The notes: generated by a model not told the origin, from the letters alone. A stretch of DNA of 64,000 bases from Nocardiopsis metallicus (GCF_014201115.1 NZ_JACHDO010000001.1:62001-126000); one strand, 5' to 3'; numbered from the stretch's first letter, positions 50,636 through 59,045 are shown. A program made the numbers and translations.

Positions 50636-52759
50636 ATGATCCACTCAGTCCTACGCCAGGCGTTGCACACACGCGGCGACGAACCAGCGATCCTCTGCCA
50701 CACCGGATCCCACGAGTCGACCCGTAAGGAACTCACCCGTCTGCGGCTGCGCCGCGACGACCTGCTGGTCGACCTGGACGCCCACACCCTGGGTGAGCCG
50801 TTCGAGGTCGCTTCGGTGGGCGCGGAGGGCCAGCCCGAGGCGGTCGGCCTGGTGGCGGTGGTCGCGGCCAGCCTCACCGACCTGCGGCGCAGCCTGACCG
50901 CCGCCAACGCGCTGCCGCCCGCCGTCCACCTGGTCGTGGTGGTCGCGGACACCCCTGGCCACCACGGCCCCCTCGTCCCCAGTCCGCCGGGGCTCGAGGA
51001 GTGGAACGACCTGCTCGAGATGCGCGTGCGCCGCCTGGGCAAACGCGGGTGGATCTGCGAGCTGTACTTCCCCGACTCCGTCGAGACCGGCCAGGCGCTC
51101 GACTGCGTCCTGCACGGGACCAACGGCGGGCGGCGGGGTCCGCGCCCCGTTCCGCTGGCCGGGGTGCACGGGCGGGGCGCGGCGCTGTGGCGGTCCGGCG
51201 ACGCCGCCGCCACCGGGGTGAGCGCGACCGGACCGGTGCCGCTGCGCCGGGTCTCGCCCGTGGCCGACCTCGTGGTCCGCACCGACGACGGCGGTCTCCC
51301 GCTCTGGGAGGACGGGGTCGTGCCGCACCTGGACGTGCCCGGCCCGCAGTCGCCCGGCCGGAACGCGCCCCGGTCCCGAACAGCCCAACCCCCGACAACC
51401 CAGTCCCCGACAACCCAGTCCCCGACAACCCAGTCCCGAAGGCCGGAGGCCGGGGCCCGGGTCACCGAGCCCGACCCGGTGCACCCCCTCGCGCCCCTCG
51501 ACGAGCACACCGTCAACCCGATCGGCTTCACCAAGAAGGCGGGCGGTCCCATGGGGGACCTGTGCACCCGGGACGGGCGCACCGTCCTGCGGGAGGGTAC
51601 GAAGATCCTCTGCGTGGTACCCGAGGACGGCACGGTCACCGACCTGGACATCGGGCGGGCGCGCTACCTGCGCGGGGTCCGGGTGGACTGGTCCGGGCCC
51701 GCCACGCCGGTCACCGTGGTCCGCGCGGTGATCGCCCTGGCCGCCGGGGGAGTCCCCGTGATCAGCGGGCCGGTCCCCGACTGGGCCGCCGGGCTGGGCC
51801 CCGCGCTCACCGAAACCCTCACCGGGCCGGCGGAGAGCGAACTCGCCGACCCCTTGCGCCGGGAGGAGCACAGCGTCCGGCTGCGCCGCGCCTCGCTGCG
51901 CGTGCACGGCCAGCTGGTCCGCTGGCGCACCCTGGCCGCGCGGGCGGGCGTGCCGGTACCGCCCGACCCCCTGGTGTCGGTGATGCTCTGCACCCGGCGG
52001 CCCGAACTGGTGGGCTTCGCCCTGGCCCAGGTCGCCCGCCAGCGCGGGGTGCGGTTCGAGCTGGTCCTGGCCCTGCACGGGTTCTCCGCCGACCTGCCCG
52101 AGGTCCGCGCGGCCGTGGCGGACCTCGCCGCTACCGGTATCCCGGTCACGGTGCACGAGGCCCCCGCCGACCAGGTGTTCGGCGCGGTCCTCAACGACGC
52201 CGTGGACCGCACGTCCGGCAGCATCGTCGCCAAGTGGGACGACGACGACTGGTACGGCCCCGAGCACCTGGCCGACCTGTTGATGGCCCGGGCCTACTCC
52301 TGCGCCGACCTGGTCGGGGTCACCCAGGACCTCGTCTACCTGGAGGAGCTCGACCTCACCGTGTGGCGGAGCTACCAGACGGAGAAGCCCTCCCCGGACG
52401 TGGTGGGCAGCACGATCATGGTCGACCGCTCCGTGCTGCGTGACGTCGGGGGCTTCCGTCCGCTGCCGCGCGCGATCGACAGCCAGCTGCTCCTGGCGGT
52501 CCGCCGCGACAGCGGCCGGATCTACCGCACCCACGGCCTCGGCTACCTGCTGCGCCGCGCCGGACAGGGACACACCTGGGGGGCGGACATGGGCTACTTC
52601 CTGCGCAGGAGTACCCGGCAGTGGTCCGGCTGGCGGCCGAGCTCCCTGTTGGAGGGCGAGCCCGCCCCGCTGGGCCGGCCGAACCCGTTGGGGAAGCCCG
52701 GCCCACAGGCGGGACGGGCGCTGCTGCGGACCACCGATTACCAGGGAGGACAGTCGTGA
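50636..52759 (+). CDS. Large glycosyltransferase-like protein A2, cassette copy 2
   Basis: 707 residues, paralogue of A1. Starts IHSVLRQALHTRGDEPAILCHTG, like A1's ITTVLRQALRARGREPAVLCHTG. The unassigned module spans ~1-430, with an insert encoding three perfect PTTQS units (nt 51391-51435) at ~residue 252-266 that A1 lacks. The GT-A-like domain (from ~440) has VSVMLCTRRPELVGFALAQVARQRG and AKWDDDDWYGPEHLADL. A 53-nt block at 52227-52279 is identical to A1's 48261-48313. Stop overlaps the B2 start (GTGA). The preceding gap (50452-50635) has no terminator. Confidence 0.75.
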   Translation: MIHSVLRQALHTRGDEPAILCHTGSHESTRKELTRLRLRRDDLLVDLDAHTLGEPFEVASVGAEGQPEAVGLVAVVAASLTDLRRSLTAANALPPAVHLVVVVADTPGHHGPLVPSPPGLEEWNDLLEMRVRRLGKRGWICELYFPDSVETGQALDCVLHGTNGGRRGPRPVPLAGVHGRGAALWRSGDAAATGVSATGPVPLRRVSPVADLVVRTDDGGLPLWEDGVVPHLDVPGPQSPGRNAPRSRTAQPPTTQSPTTQSPTTQSRRPEAGARVTEPDPVHPLAPLDEHTVNPIGFTKKAGGPMGDLCTRDGRTVLREGTKILCVVPEDGTVTDLDIGRARYLRGVRVDWSGPATPVTVVRAVIALAAGGVPVISGPVPDWAAGLGPALTETLTGPAESELADPLRREEHSVRLRRASLRVHGQLVRWRTLAARAGVPVPPDPLVSVMLCTRRPELVGFALAQVARQRGVRFELVLALHGFSADLPEVRAAVADLAATGIPVTVHEAPADQVFGAVLNDAVDRTSGSIVAKWDDDDWYGPEHLADLLMARAYSCADLVGVTQDLVYLEELDLTVWRSYQTEKPSPDVVGSTIMVDRSVLRDVGGFRPLPRAIDSQLLLAVRRDSGRIYRTHGLGYLLRRAGQGHTWGADMGYFLRRSTRQWSGWRPSSLLEGEPAPLGRPNPLGKPGPQAGRALLRTTDYQGGQS
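51391..51435 (+). repeat. 15-bp in-frame minisatellite in A2
   Basis: CCCGACAACCCAGTC occurs three times perfectly in tandem, encoding PTTQS three times in the linker before the second unassigned part. It continues imperfectly on both sides and does not disturb the frame. Confidence 0.9.
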
Positions 52760-54510
52760 CCAGTGCGGACAACGTCTCAGAGCGCGGTCAGGGATCGCGC
52801 CCGGACACCCGGGTCCGGGTCGGGACGGTTCCGGCCCAGGCCGGGAGCCCCGACCGGCGGGACCCACCGGGCCAGCCCCGGGTGTTCCGCAACGACTACG
52901 CCCCGCTCACCCCGCCGCCGCTGGGGGAGTGGACGCCGACGCTGTCGGTGAGCGTGGTGATCCCGGCCCACGGCCACCAGGACAAGCTGGACCTGGTGCT
53001 GACCTCGCTGGCCGCGCAGAGCTACCCCGCCGAGCTCACCGAGGTGGTCGTGGTGGACGACGGCTCCCCCGAACCCCTCACCCTGCCCCGGGTCCGGCCG
53101 GGGAACACGCTGCTGGTGCCCTCGGCCCCGGGCGGCTGGGGTTCGGCGCACGCGGTCAACACCGGGGTGGCGGCCTCCTCCGGGCAGGTGGTGCTGCGCC
53201 TGGACGCCGACATGCTGGTCTACCGCGAGCACGTGGAGTCCCAGATGCGCTGGCACCACCAGGTGGACTACGCCGTGGTCATGGGCCACAAGATGTTCGT
53301 GGACTTCGACCCGGCCGCCATGGCCCCGGAGTACGTGTACGAGGAGGTCGCGGCGGGGCGGGCCGAAACGCTCTTCGACCTCGGGAGCGCCGACCCGCAC
53401 TGGGTGGAGCGGTTCATCGACAGGAACGACCGGCTGCGTTCGGCCCACCACGAGGCCTTCAAGGTGTTCGTGGGCGCGACCGGCTCCCTGCACCGGAGCC
53501 TCTTCGACGCCACCGGCGGGCTGGACCCGTCCCTGATCCTGGGCGGTGACAGTGAGTTCGGCCACCGGTTGGCGCAGCAGGGCGCGGTGTTCGTGCCCGA
53601 CCTGGACACCAGCAGCTGGCACCTGGGCCGTTCCCAGATGCAGGAGCAGCGTGCCGCCGGGACCCGTTACCGGATGCCGTACGTGTCCAACCGGGTGCCC
53701 GACTTCCACCTGCGCCGCAAGCGCCCCGAGCGACAGTGGGAGGTGCCACTGGTCGACGTGGTGCTGGACGTGGCCGGGCACACCCTGGAGGAGATCGACA
53801 CCACCGCTTCGGCGCTGCTGTCCGGGACCACCCCGGACCTGCGCCTGTGGCTGGTCGGTCCGTGGGGCGCCTTGCACGGGGGCCGCCGCTCGCCGCTGGA
53901 GGAGGACGTCCTGGACCTGCGGCTGGCGCACGAGACCTTCCGCGGCGACCCGCGGGTGCGGTTCGTCGAGACCGAGCCGGGCACAGACCCGCGCGTGCCC
54001 TTCCGGCTGTACCTGGACGCCGGACCCGAGCCCTACCCCCAGGCCCTGGCCGAGCTGGTCCGCACCTGCGACTCCGCCGCGGCGGGGCTGCTGAGCGCAC
54101 CCATGCCGGGCGCGCTCACGGCCGAGGAGGGGATGCTGCGCCTGGAGCGCACCGCCGCCTTCAGCCGGGCCCGCCACCTTGACCCCGAGGCCCGGGGCCG
54201 GGAACTGGACCGGGTGGTGGAGGAGGTCCACGGCATCCACTGGATGCCCGCGACGGACCTCATCCACGCTATCGGGCAGCAGGAGGACCGGCTGGAGGCC
54301 ACGACGGCGAAAGCCGGGGCGGCGGGGACGGCGCCCCGAACGGACGGCGCGGAGGAGGGTTCGGCGGAGGTGGTCCGGCTGCGCGCCGAGCTGGAGCAGG
54401 CCAGGTCCAGGGGCGACCGGCTGCGCCGCCGCGCCGAGCGGGCCGAGCGCAAGCTGCGCTGGTTCACCCCGGGCCTGGTCCGCCGCGTCCTGCGCCGGAT
54501 CGTCCGCTGA
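52756..54510 (+). CDS. Glycosyltransferase family 2 protein B2, cassette copy 2
   Basis: 584 residues; GTG 52756 overlaps the A2 stop and follows GGGAGGA. Paralogue of B1 with the same layout: Pro-rich N-terminus, NDYAPLTPPPLGEWTPTLSV, VVIPAHGHQDKLDLVLTSLAAQSYP, VDDGSPEP and RLDADMLVYREHVESQM, then the RVPDFHLRRKRPERQWEV region and the tail RAERAERKLRWFTPGLVRRVLRR. Three nucleotide blocks of 115, 79 and 69 nt are identical to B1. Divergence is greatest near the C-terminal linker (~480-560). It is followed by a strong terminator shared with the MaoC gene. Confidence 0.82.
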   Translation: MTSADNVSERGQGSRPDTRVRVGTVPAQAGSPDRRDPPGQPRVFRNDYAPLTPPPLGEWTPTLSVSVVIPAHGHQDKLDLVLTSLAAQSYPAELTEVVVVDDGSPEPLTLPRVRPGNTLLVPSAPGGWGSAHAVNTGVAASSGQVVLRLDADMLVYREHVESQMRWHHQVDYAVVMGHKMFVDFDPAAMAPEYVYEEVAAGRAETLFDLGSADPHWVERFIDRNDRLRSAHHEAFKVFVGATGSLHRSLFDATGGLDPSLILGGDSEFGHRLAQQGAVFVPDLDTSSWHLGRSQMQEQRAAGTRYRMPYVSNRVPDFHLRRKRPERQWEVPLVDVVLDVAGHTLEEIDTTASALLSGTTPDLRLWLVGPWGALHGGRRSPLEEDVLDLRLAHETFRGDPRVRFVETEPGTDPRVPFRLYLDAGPEPYPQALAELVRTCDSAAAGLLSAPMPGALTAEEGMLRLERTAAFSRARHLDPEARGRELDRVVEEVHGIHWMPATDLIHAIGQQEDRLEATTAKAGAAGTAPRTDGAEEGSAEVVRLRAELEQARSRGDRLRRRAERAERKLRWFTPGLVRRVLRRIVR

Positions 54511-54514
54511 GAGT

Positions 54515-54554
54515 TTCGGGGGCGGGTCCCTGTCACCGCGGATCCGCCCCCGAA
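54515..54554. terminator. Bidirectional terminator, 15-bp stem
   Basis: TTCGGGGGCGGGTCC pairs with GGATCCGCCCCCGAA with one mismatch and a 10-nt loop. It lies 5 bp after the B2 stop and just before the end of the MaoC gene. Confidence 0.8.
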
Positions 54555-54564
54555 CCCCGACCGC

Positions 54565-55020
54565 TCATGGAACCCAGAGGCCGAGGCTCTCGGCGACCAG
54601 GGCGGGGCGCTCCTGGCCCTCGATCTCCACGGTGTGGGTGGTGCTGACCAGGTAGCCCTTGGGGGTCTCCTTCACCCCGCTGAGTTCCACCGCGTCGCGC
54701 ACCCGCGAGCCCACCGTGACCGGTTGGAGGAAGCGCACCTTGTTCAGGCCGTAGTTGATGGACATCTGCGGCTTCTTCGTCAGCGAGAAGATGCTCTGGG
54801 AGAAGTGCGCCAGCAGCGACAGGGACAGGAATCCGTGCGCGATGGTAGCGCCGAAGGGGCCTTCGGCGGCCCGCTCCGCGTCCAGGTGGATCCACTGGTG
54901 GTCCTCTGTCGCATCGGCGAACTTGTCGATGCGGTCCTGGGTGATCGTCAGCCAGTCGGTGTGACCCAGGTGTTCACCCTGGGCGTCGACGACCTCTTGG
55001 ATGTCGGCGAATACGCGCAC
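54565..55020 (-). CDS. MaoC-like (R)-hydratase
   Basis: 151 residues from GTG 55020 with GGAGG ~4 nt upstream. Single hot-dog-fold domain with the hydratase catalytic block FADATEDHQWIHLDAERAAEGPFGATIAHGFLSLSLL (Asp and His of the D-x4-H motif). It closely resembles actinobacterial MaoC-type enoyl-CoA hydratases. Acts on (R)-3-hydroxyacyl-CoA or enoyl-CoA. Which pathway it serves is not clear; the gene is divergent in function from the surrounding ones and reads like a monocistron with the next gene upstream. Confidence 0.85.
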   Translation of the reverse strand: MRVFADIQEVVDAQGEHLGHTDWLTITQDRIDKFADATEDHQWIHLDAERAAEGPFGATIAHGFLSLSLLAHFSQSIFSLTKKPQMSINYGLNKVRFLQPVTVGSRVRDAVELSGVKETPKGYLVSTTHTVEIEGQERPALVAESLGLWVP

Positions 55021-55104
55021 CACGCCTCCACGTTCGTTAGGGGTCCGGCGCACTCCGGGGGAAGCCGGACGGTGATGCGCGCCACTCTACCTAACGGTGT
55101 TCGG

Positions 55105-56232
55105 TTAAGTGGCGGCGGCACCCGGGTCCTTCGCCGCGGGCGCGCCCAGCAGCAGGGTCCGGGAGGTGAAACCCGGAAGCGAGGCCTCGTCCACGTCATG
55201 GCCCAGTCCGCTCTCGGCCAACGGCACCGGCACCACGCCCTCGTGCGCGCGCACCGGCGGAACCACCAGGTCACGGCTGCGACCACCTGCCCCCGGCATC
55301 TCCACCGGAAGGGTCGCGCCGGACAGGGAGGCCAGCGCGACCGTCGCCGCCCGGCCGACCCCGGTCACCGCCGAGGAACCACACCACACCTGCCATCCCG
55401 CGTCCACCGCACGGTCCACCGCGCGCCGGGCCGCGGTCAGCCCGCCCAGCCGGGCCGGGTCCACGTTCACGGCGCTCCCGGCCTCGGCCAGGACCGCCTC
55501 GCGCAGGTCCTCCACCGAGGAGAGCGACCGGTACAGCGCCACCGGGGTGCGCAGCTCGGCCGACAGCCGGGCGTGCGCGCCCAGGTCGTCGCAGGCGAAG
55601 GGGTCCTCGATCGCCAGCAGCCCCAGGGCGTCCAGCGAACGCAGGGCGTCCAGGTGCGCGGCGGACTCGGTGTAGCGCCCGCCCGCGTCCACCTGCAGCA
55701 CCAGGAACGGGAAACTGGTCTGCACGGCCCGGACCACGTCGGTGTCCCAGCCCGGCTCGACCTCCAGTCTGATCCGCCGGAAACCCGCGCCGACCTGGCG
55801 GTTCACCTCGGTGACCACCGACTCCAGGGTCACCTGCCGGGGCAGGGTCACCCCGGCGGTGAGCGCGGTGCGCTCCCCGCCCAGGGCGTGTGAGAGCGGG
55901 GCGGCGCGCTGACGGCTCCACAGATCCCAGCAAGCGGTGTCGAGCGCGCCCACCAGCGCCGGGTCCCAGGGCAGGTCCGCGAAGGCGTCGGCCACCTCGG
56001 TCGGGCGGCGCCAACCGTGCTCCAGGAGGGCGGGAGCGAAGTCCCGGGAGAGCGCCTCCCACTGCTCGGCGGTTGCCCGGGACACCTCGCCCCAGCCGCT
56101 CAACTGCCCGTCGCTCGCCCGGACCAGCACCGGAACGGCTCCGTCGGCACCCCGACCGGCCAGTGACGGCCGCAGCCGCACCAGCTCGAGCTCGACGATC
56201 CGGGTCACCGTTACCGCTCCGGTGTGCGTCAC
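55105..56232 (-). CDS. Enolase-superfamily OSBS/NSAR-like protein with lost catalytic residues
   Basis: 375 residues; ends and core match o-succinylbenzoate synthase/N-acylamino-acid racemase proteins: GFRRIRLEVEPGWDTDVVRAV, LQVDAGGRYTES, IEDPFACDDLGAHARLS, GWQVWCGSSAVTGVGRAATVALAS. But the KxK catalytic pair is R155/E157, the third metal ligand Asp is Y234 (ALYRS where the family has CLDES) and the distal catalytic Lys is D258 (VNVDPARLGG for VNIKPGRVGG). Two metal ligands, D182 and E209, remain. It is unlikely to catalyse the usual reaction. Menaquinone-type genes are absent nearby. The start GTG/ATG near 56232 is provisional. Confidence 0.75.
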   Translation of the reverse strand: MTHTGAVTVTRIVELELVRLRPSLAGRGADGAVPVLVRASDGQLSGWGEVSRATAEQWEALSRDFAPALLEHGWRRPTEVADAFADLPWDPALVGALDTACWDLWSRQRAAPLSHALGGERTALTAGVTLPRQVTLESVVTEVNRQVGAGFRRIRLEVEPGWDTDVVRAVQTSFPFLVLQVDAGGRYTESAAHLDALRSLDALGLLAIEDPFACDDLGAHARLSAELRTPVALYRSLSSVEDLREAVLAEAGSAVNVDPARLGGLTAARRAVDRAVDAGWQVWCGSSAVTGVGRAATVALASLSGATLPVEMPGAGGRSRDLVVPPVRAHEGVVPVPLAESGLGHDVDEASLPGFTSRTLLLGAPAAKDPGAAAT

Positions 56233-56542
56233 TACTGTCCCACCTCATGTGTCGGGGCCCCGGTCACAGGCCCCACGGTCGGAAGGGCCCACCCTTCGAC
56301 GGTACCCCCGCCCGACCGGCCCGACCACCCCGTCCACAGGGGATGATTCGGCCATGGTCCCCAGGTCGGGAGGGCTTTGGCCGGATGGGTGACGGTTCGT
56401 CGGGGGCCTCGCCGTGGGCTCTCTCACTCCGGAAGGCGGCGGGGCGGGTGAAGCCCGCACGACTCCAACGCCCGCGGCTGACACGCAAGGACGGCAGAGG
56501 GGCCGTCCCCCGGACGGCCCCTCACGCTCTTCTTCGGTTGTG
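56233..56542. other. Intergenic region, 310 bp
   Basis: Between ald (stop at 56543, minus) and the OSBS-like gene start (minus). It carries the ald terminator (56497-56523). The remaining ~260 bp should hold the OSBS-like gene promoter; I see no operator. Confidence 0.4.
56497..56523 (-). terminator. Terminator hairpin after ald
   Basis: A 12-bp perfect stem GAGGGGCCGTCC / GGACGGCCCCTC with a 3-nt loop, 20 bp beyond the ald stop on the minus strand. Confidence 0.85.
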
Positions 56543-57685
56543 CTAGGAGGCGAGCACCTCGGAGAGCTCACGGTGCTTCATGCCGTGCGCCTCGGCCACC
56601 GGCGCGTAGACCAGGTCGCCGTCGAAGGTGTTCAGGCCGTCGGCCAGCGAGGCGTCGTCGCGCAGGGCCTGCTGCCAGCCCTTGTCCGCCAGCGCCACCG
56701 TGTACCTCAGGGTGTCCTTGGTGAGGGCGTGCGTGGAGGTGTTGGGCACCGCGCCGGGCATGTTCGCCACGCAGTAGAACACCGTGTCGTGCACGGTGAA
56801 GGTGGGGTCGTCGTGTGTGGTGGGACGCGAGTCCTCGAAGCAGCCGCCCTGGTCGATCGCGATGTCGACCAGCACCGCGCCCGGGCGCATACGGGAGACG
56901 AGCTCGTTCGAGATGAGCTTGGGGGCCTTGGCGCCGGGCACCAGGACCGCGCCGATCACCATGTCCGACTCCAGCACGGACAGCTCCAGCTCGAAGGAGT
57001 TGGAGACCACCGTCTTGACCTGGCCCCGGTACAGGGAGTCGACGTGGCGCAGCTTGTTGACGTTCAGGTCGAGCACGGTCACGTCCGCGCCCATGCCCAC
57101 CGCGATCTGGGTGGCGCTCAGGCCGGACACACCCGCGCCGATGACGGTGACGCGGGCCGGGCGCACACCCGGGACCCCGCCCATCAGGACGCCGCGGCCG
57201 CCGTTGGGGCGCTGCAGCGTCACCGAACCCACCTGCGGGGCCAGCCGGCCGGCCACCTCCGACATCGGGGCGAGCAGCGGCAGGGAGCCGTCGGGCAGCT
57301 GCACCGTCTCGTAGGCGATGCCGGTGACCTTGCGCTCCAGCAGCGCGTCCGTGCACTCGCGGGAGGCCGCCAGGTGCAGGTACGTGAACAGGGTCTGGCC
57401 CTCGCGCATGCGGTGGTACTCGGCGGGGATGGGCTCCTTGACCTTGAGGATGAGGTCGCCCGCGGCCCATACCTCGTCCGCGGTGGGCAGGATGCTGGCG
57501 CCCGCCGCCACGTACTCCTCGTTCGTGATGGAGGAGCCGACGCCGGCGTCGTGTTCGACGAAGACCTCATGACCCCGGCGGGTCAGCTCGTGGACACCCG
57601 CAGGGGTGATCGCCACCCGGTACTCGTGGTTCTTGATCTCACGGGGCACGCCGATGCGCACGGTTCCTCCAACTGGTATCGCCAT
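56543..57685 (-). CDS. ald: Alanine dehydrogenase
   Basis: 380 residues from ATG 57685 (GGGAGG upstream). Substrate domain: RIGVPREIKNHEYRVAITPAGVHEL with the active-site Arg/Lys cluster, KVKEPIPAEY and YLHLAASRECTDALL. NAD domain: VTVIGAGVSGLSATQIAVGMGADVTVLD. Then GAVLVPGAKAPKLISNELVSRMRPGAVLVDIAIDQGGC and FYCVANMPGAVPNTST. The hexameric enzyme interconverts L-alanine and pyruvate with NH3 and NADH. In actinobacteria it feeds on imported alanine, matching the AGCS symporter elsewhere. Two degenerate enzyme genes flank it. Confidence 0.93.
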   Translation of the reverse strand: MAIPVGGTVRIGVPREIKNHEYRVAITPAGVHELTRRGHEVFVEHDAGVGSSITNEEYVAAGASILPTADEVWAAGDLILKVKEPIPAEYHRMREGQTLFTYLHLAASRECTDALLERKVTGIAYETVQLPDGSLPLLAPMSEVAGRLAPQVGSVTLQRPNGGRGVLMGGVPGVRPARVTVIGAGVSGLSATQIAVGMGADVTVLDLNVNKLRHVDSLYRGQVKTVVSNSFELELSVLESDMVIGAVLVPGAKAPKLISNELVSRMRPGAVLVDIAIDQGGCFEDSRPTTHDDPTFTVHDTVFYCVANMPGAVPNTSTHALTKDTLRYTVALADKGWQQALRDDASLADGLNTFDGDLVYAPVAEAHGMKHRELSEVLAS

Positions 57686-57797
57686 CGATACCTCCCACTG
57701 TGACCTGCGAAGGCGCGTCCACGCTATCGCCAATGTGCATAGCTTTACGCTGCCATGTTGACAGCCTGTAAGTCGACTGTGTGCGGTGTGACACGGG

Positions 57798-59045
57798 TTA
57801 GGAGCGCGTTCCGAGACTCCCCGTGCCGAGAAGTTCCGTTCGGGCCGGGCGTCCGGACACCCACACCCGGTCCACCCTCCCGGTCAGCCGCATCCCGGCG
57901 TAGGGGCTGGGATCCGCCTCCGGGACCGCCAGCGCCTCGGAGTCGGCGAAGGCCACGAGGTCGGCGTCGAACCCCTCCTGGATCCGGCCCCGCCCGCCCA
58001 GCCCCAGTAGTTCCGCCGGGGCCAGAGAGGTCCACCGCGCCAGGTCCGCCAGGGACAGCCCGCGTTTGCGCGCCGCCGTCCACAGTGCCGACAGACTCCA
58101 CTCCAGGGTGTGCAGGCCGATCGCGGGCAGGTGCCCCGAACCGACCGTCAGGATCGGCGAGTCCGGTTCCAGCAGCGCGCTCCACAGCGCCTTGCGGTTG
58201 GCGTCCGAACGCAGCGGCGGGCGGCAGGAGCGCGCCGGGGAGTCCGGGCGCGGGAACTCCGAGGGCAGACACAGGTAGTGGGGACAGGTGTGCGCGGTCA
58301 TCTCCACCCCCACCGCACCGGCCGCGGCCAGCAGGGCCGCGCACTCGGCGGCGGTGAAGGGCGCGATGTGGGTGCGGGCGCCCACCACCCGGGCCGCCGC
58401 GATCACCCGTTCCAGCCCTCGCCGTTCGGCCCGGGGCGGCCGCTGCTCCGCCGACACCGCGGGGCGGCCCAGCTCGCGGACGTCCTCGGCGTGCACCAGC
58501 AGCAGCGCGTTCAGCGCGGCGATCTCGGCCATGGCCTTGCGCAGCTGCGCGTCGCCCAGCGCCGCCATGTCCGGCGCGCCCCCGTCCGACAGCGATCCCT
58601 GGAAGGCCACCACCCCGCCGGCGTGCAGGTCGGCCAGGTCCAGGGGGCCCGTACCCCGGGTCACTCCGCCGAGGAAGAGCACCGAGACCGCCGCCCCCGC
58701 CGCGGCCCGCTGGTGCACCTGGAGGGAGTCGGCGCAGGTGATCGCGGGCCGACCGGGCGCGGGGGAGGCCACCACACAGGTCACCCCGCCGCGCAGGGCG
58801 GCCTCGCCCACCGCCTGGTAGGAATCGGTCAGTTCCCGGCCGGGGACGTGCACCCCGGTGCCCAGGTCGATCGAGCCGGGCAGCAGGGCCGTGTCCCCGA
58901 GGTCGACCACCTCGCGCGCGGACATCTCGGCCGAGTAGGGGCCGATCGCCTCGATCCGGCCGTCCCGGATCCCCACGCTGGCGGGCCCGGCCCCCGCGGG
59001 GACCACCGTCCGCCTGGAACGGATGACACTGTCGAACTCGGGCAT
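57798..59045 (-). CDS. Allantoinase/dihydroorotase-like protein lacking metal ligands
   Basis: 415 residues from ATG 59045 behind GGGGGAGGG. Amidohydrolase fold with GIRDGRIEAIGPYSAE, LLPGSIDLGTGVHVPGR, EAALRGGVTCVVASP and the C-terminal LARWTSLAPAELLGLGGRGRIQEGFDADLVAF. The catalytic positions are changed: the HxH metal motif is G62-T-G64, the carboxylated Lys is Q149 (VVAFQG), a second His site is P229, and the Asp of TDH is G304 (VGSGHL). Only H185 remains. It is therefore probably not a hydrolase. It lies 113 bp from ald on the same strand and may be co-transcribed. Confidence 0.78.
   Translation of the reverse strand: MPEFDSVIRSRRTVVPAGAGPASVGIRDGRIEAIGPYSAEMSAREVVDLGDTALLPGSIDLGTGVHVPGRELTDSYQAVGEAALRGGVTCVVASPAPGRPAITCADSLQVHQRAAAGAAVSVLFLGGVTRGTGPLDLADLHAGGVVAFQGSLSDGGAPDMAALGDAQLRKAMAEIAALNALLLVHAEDVRELGRPAVSAEQRPPRAERRGLERVIAAARVVGARTHIAPFTAAECAALLAAAGAVGVEMTAHTCPHYLCLPSEFPRPDSPARSCRPPLRSDANRKALWSALLEPDSPILTVGSGHLPAIGLHTLEWSLSALWTAARKRGLSLADLARWTSLAPAELLGLGGRGRIQEGFDADLVAFADSEALAVPEADPSPYAGMRLTGRVDRVWVSGRPARTELLGTGSLGTRS

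Noticed and set aside
48643..51651. About 1,000-codon open frame antisense across the glycosyltransferase genes
   Set aside because: It spans two sense genes and their gap, has low-complexity Arg/Ser/Gly composition and no family signature. Typical high-GC artefact.
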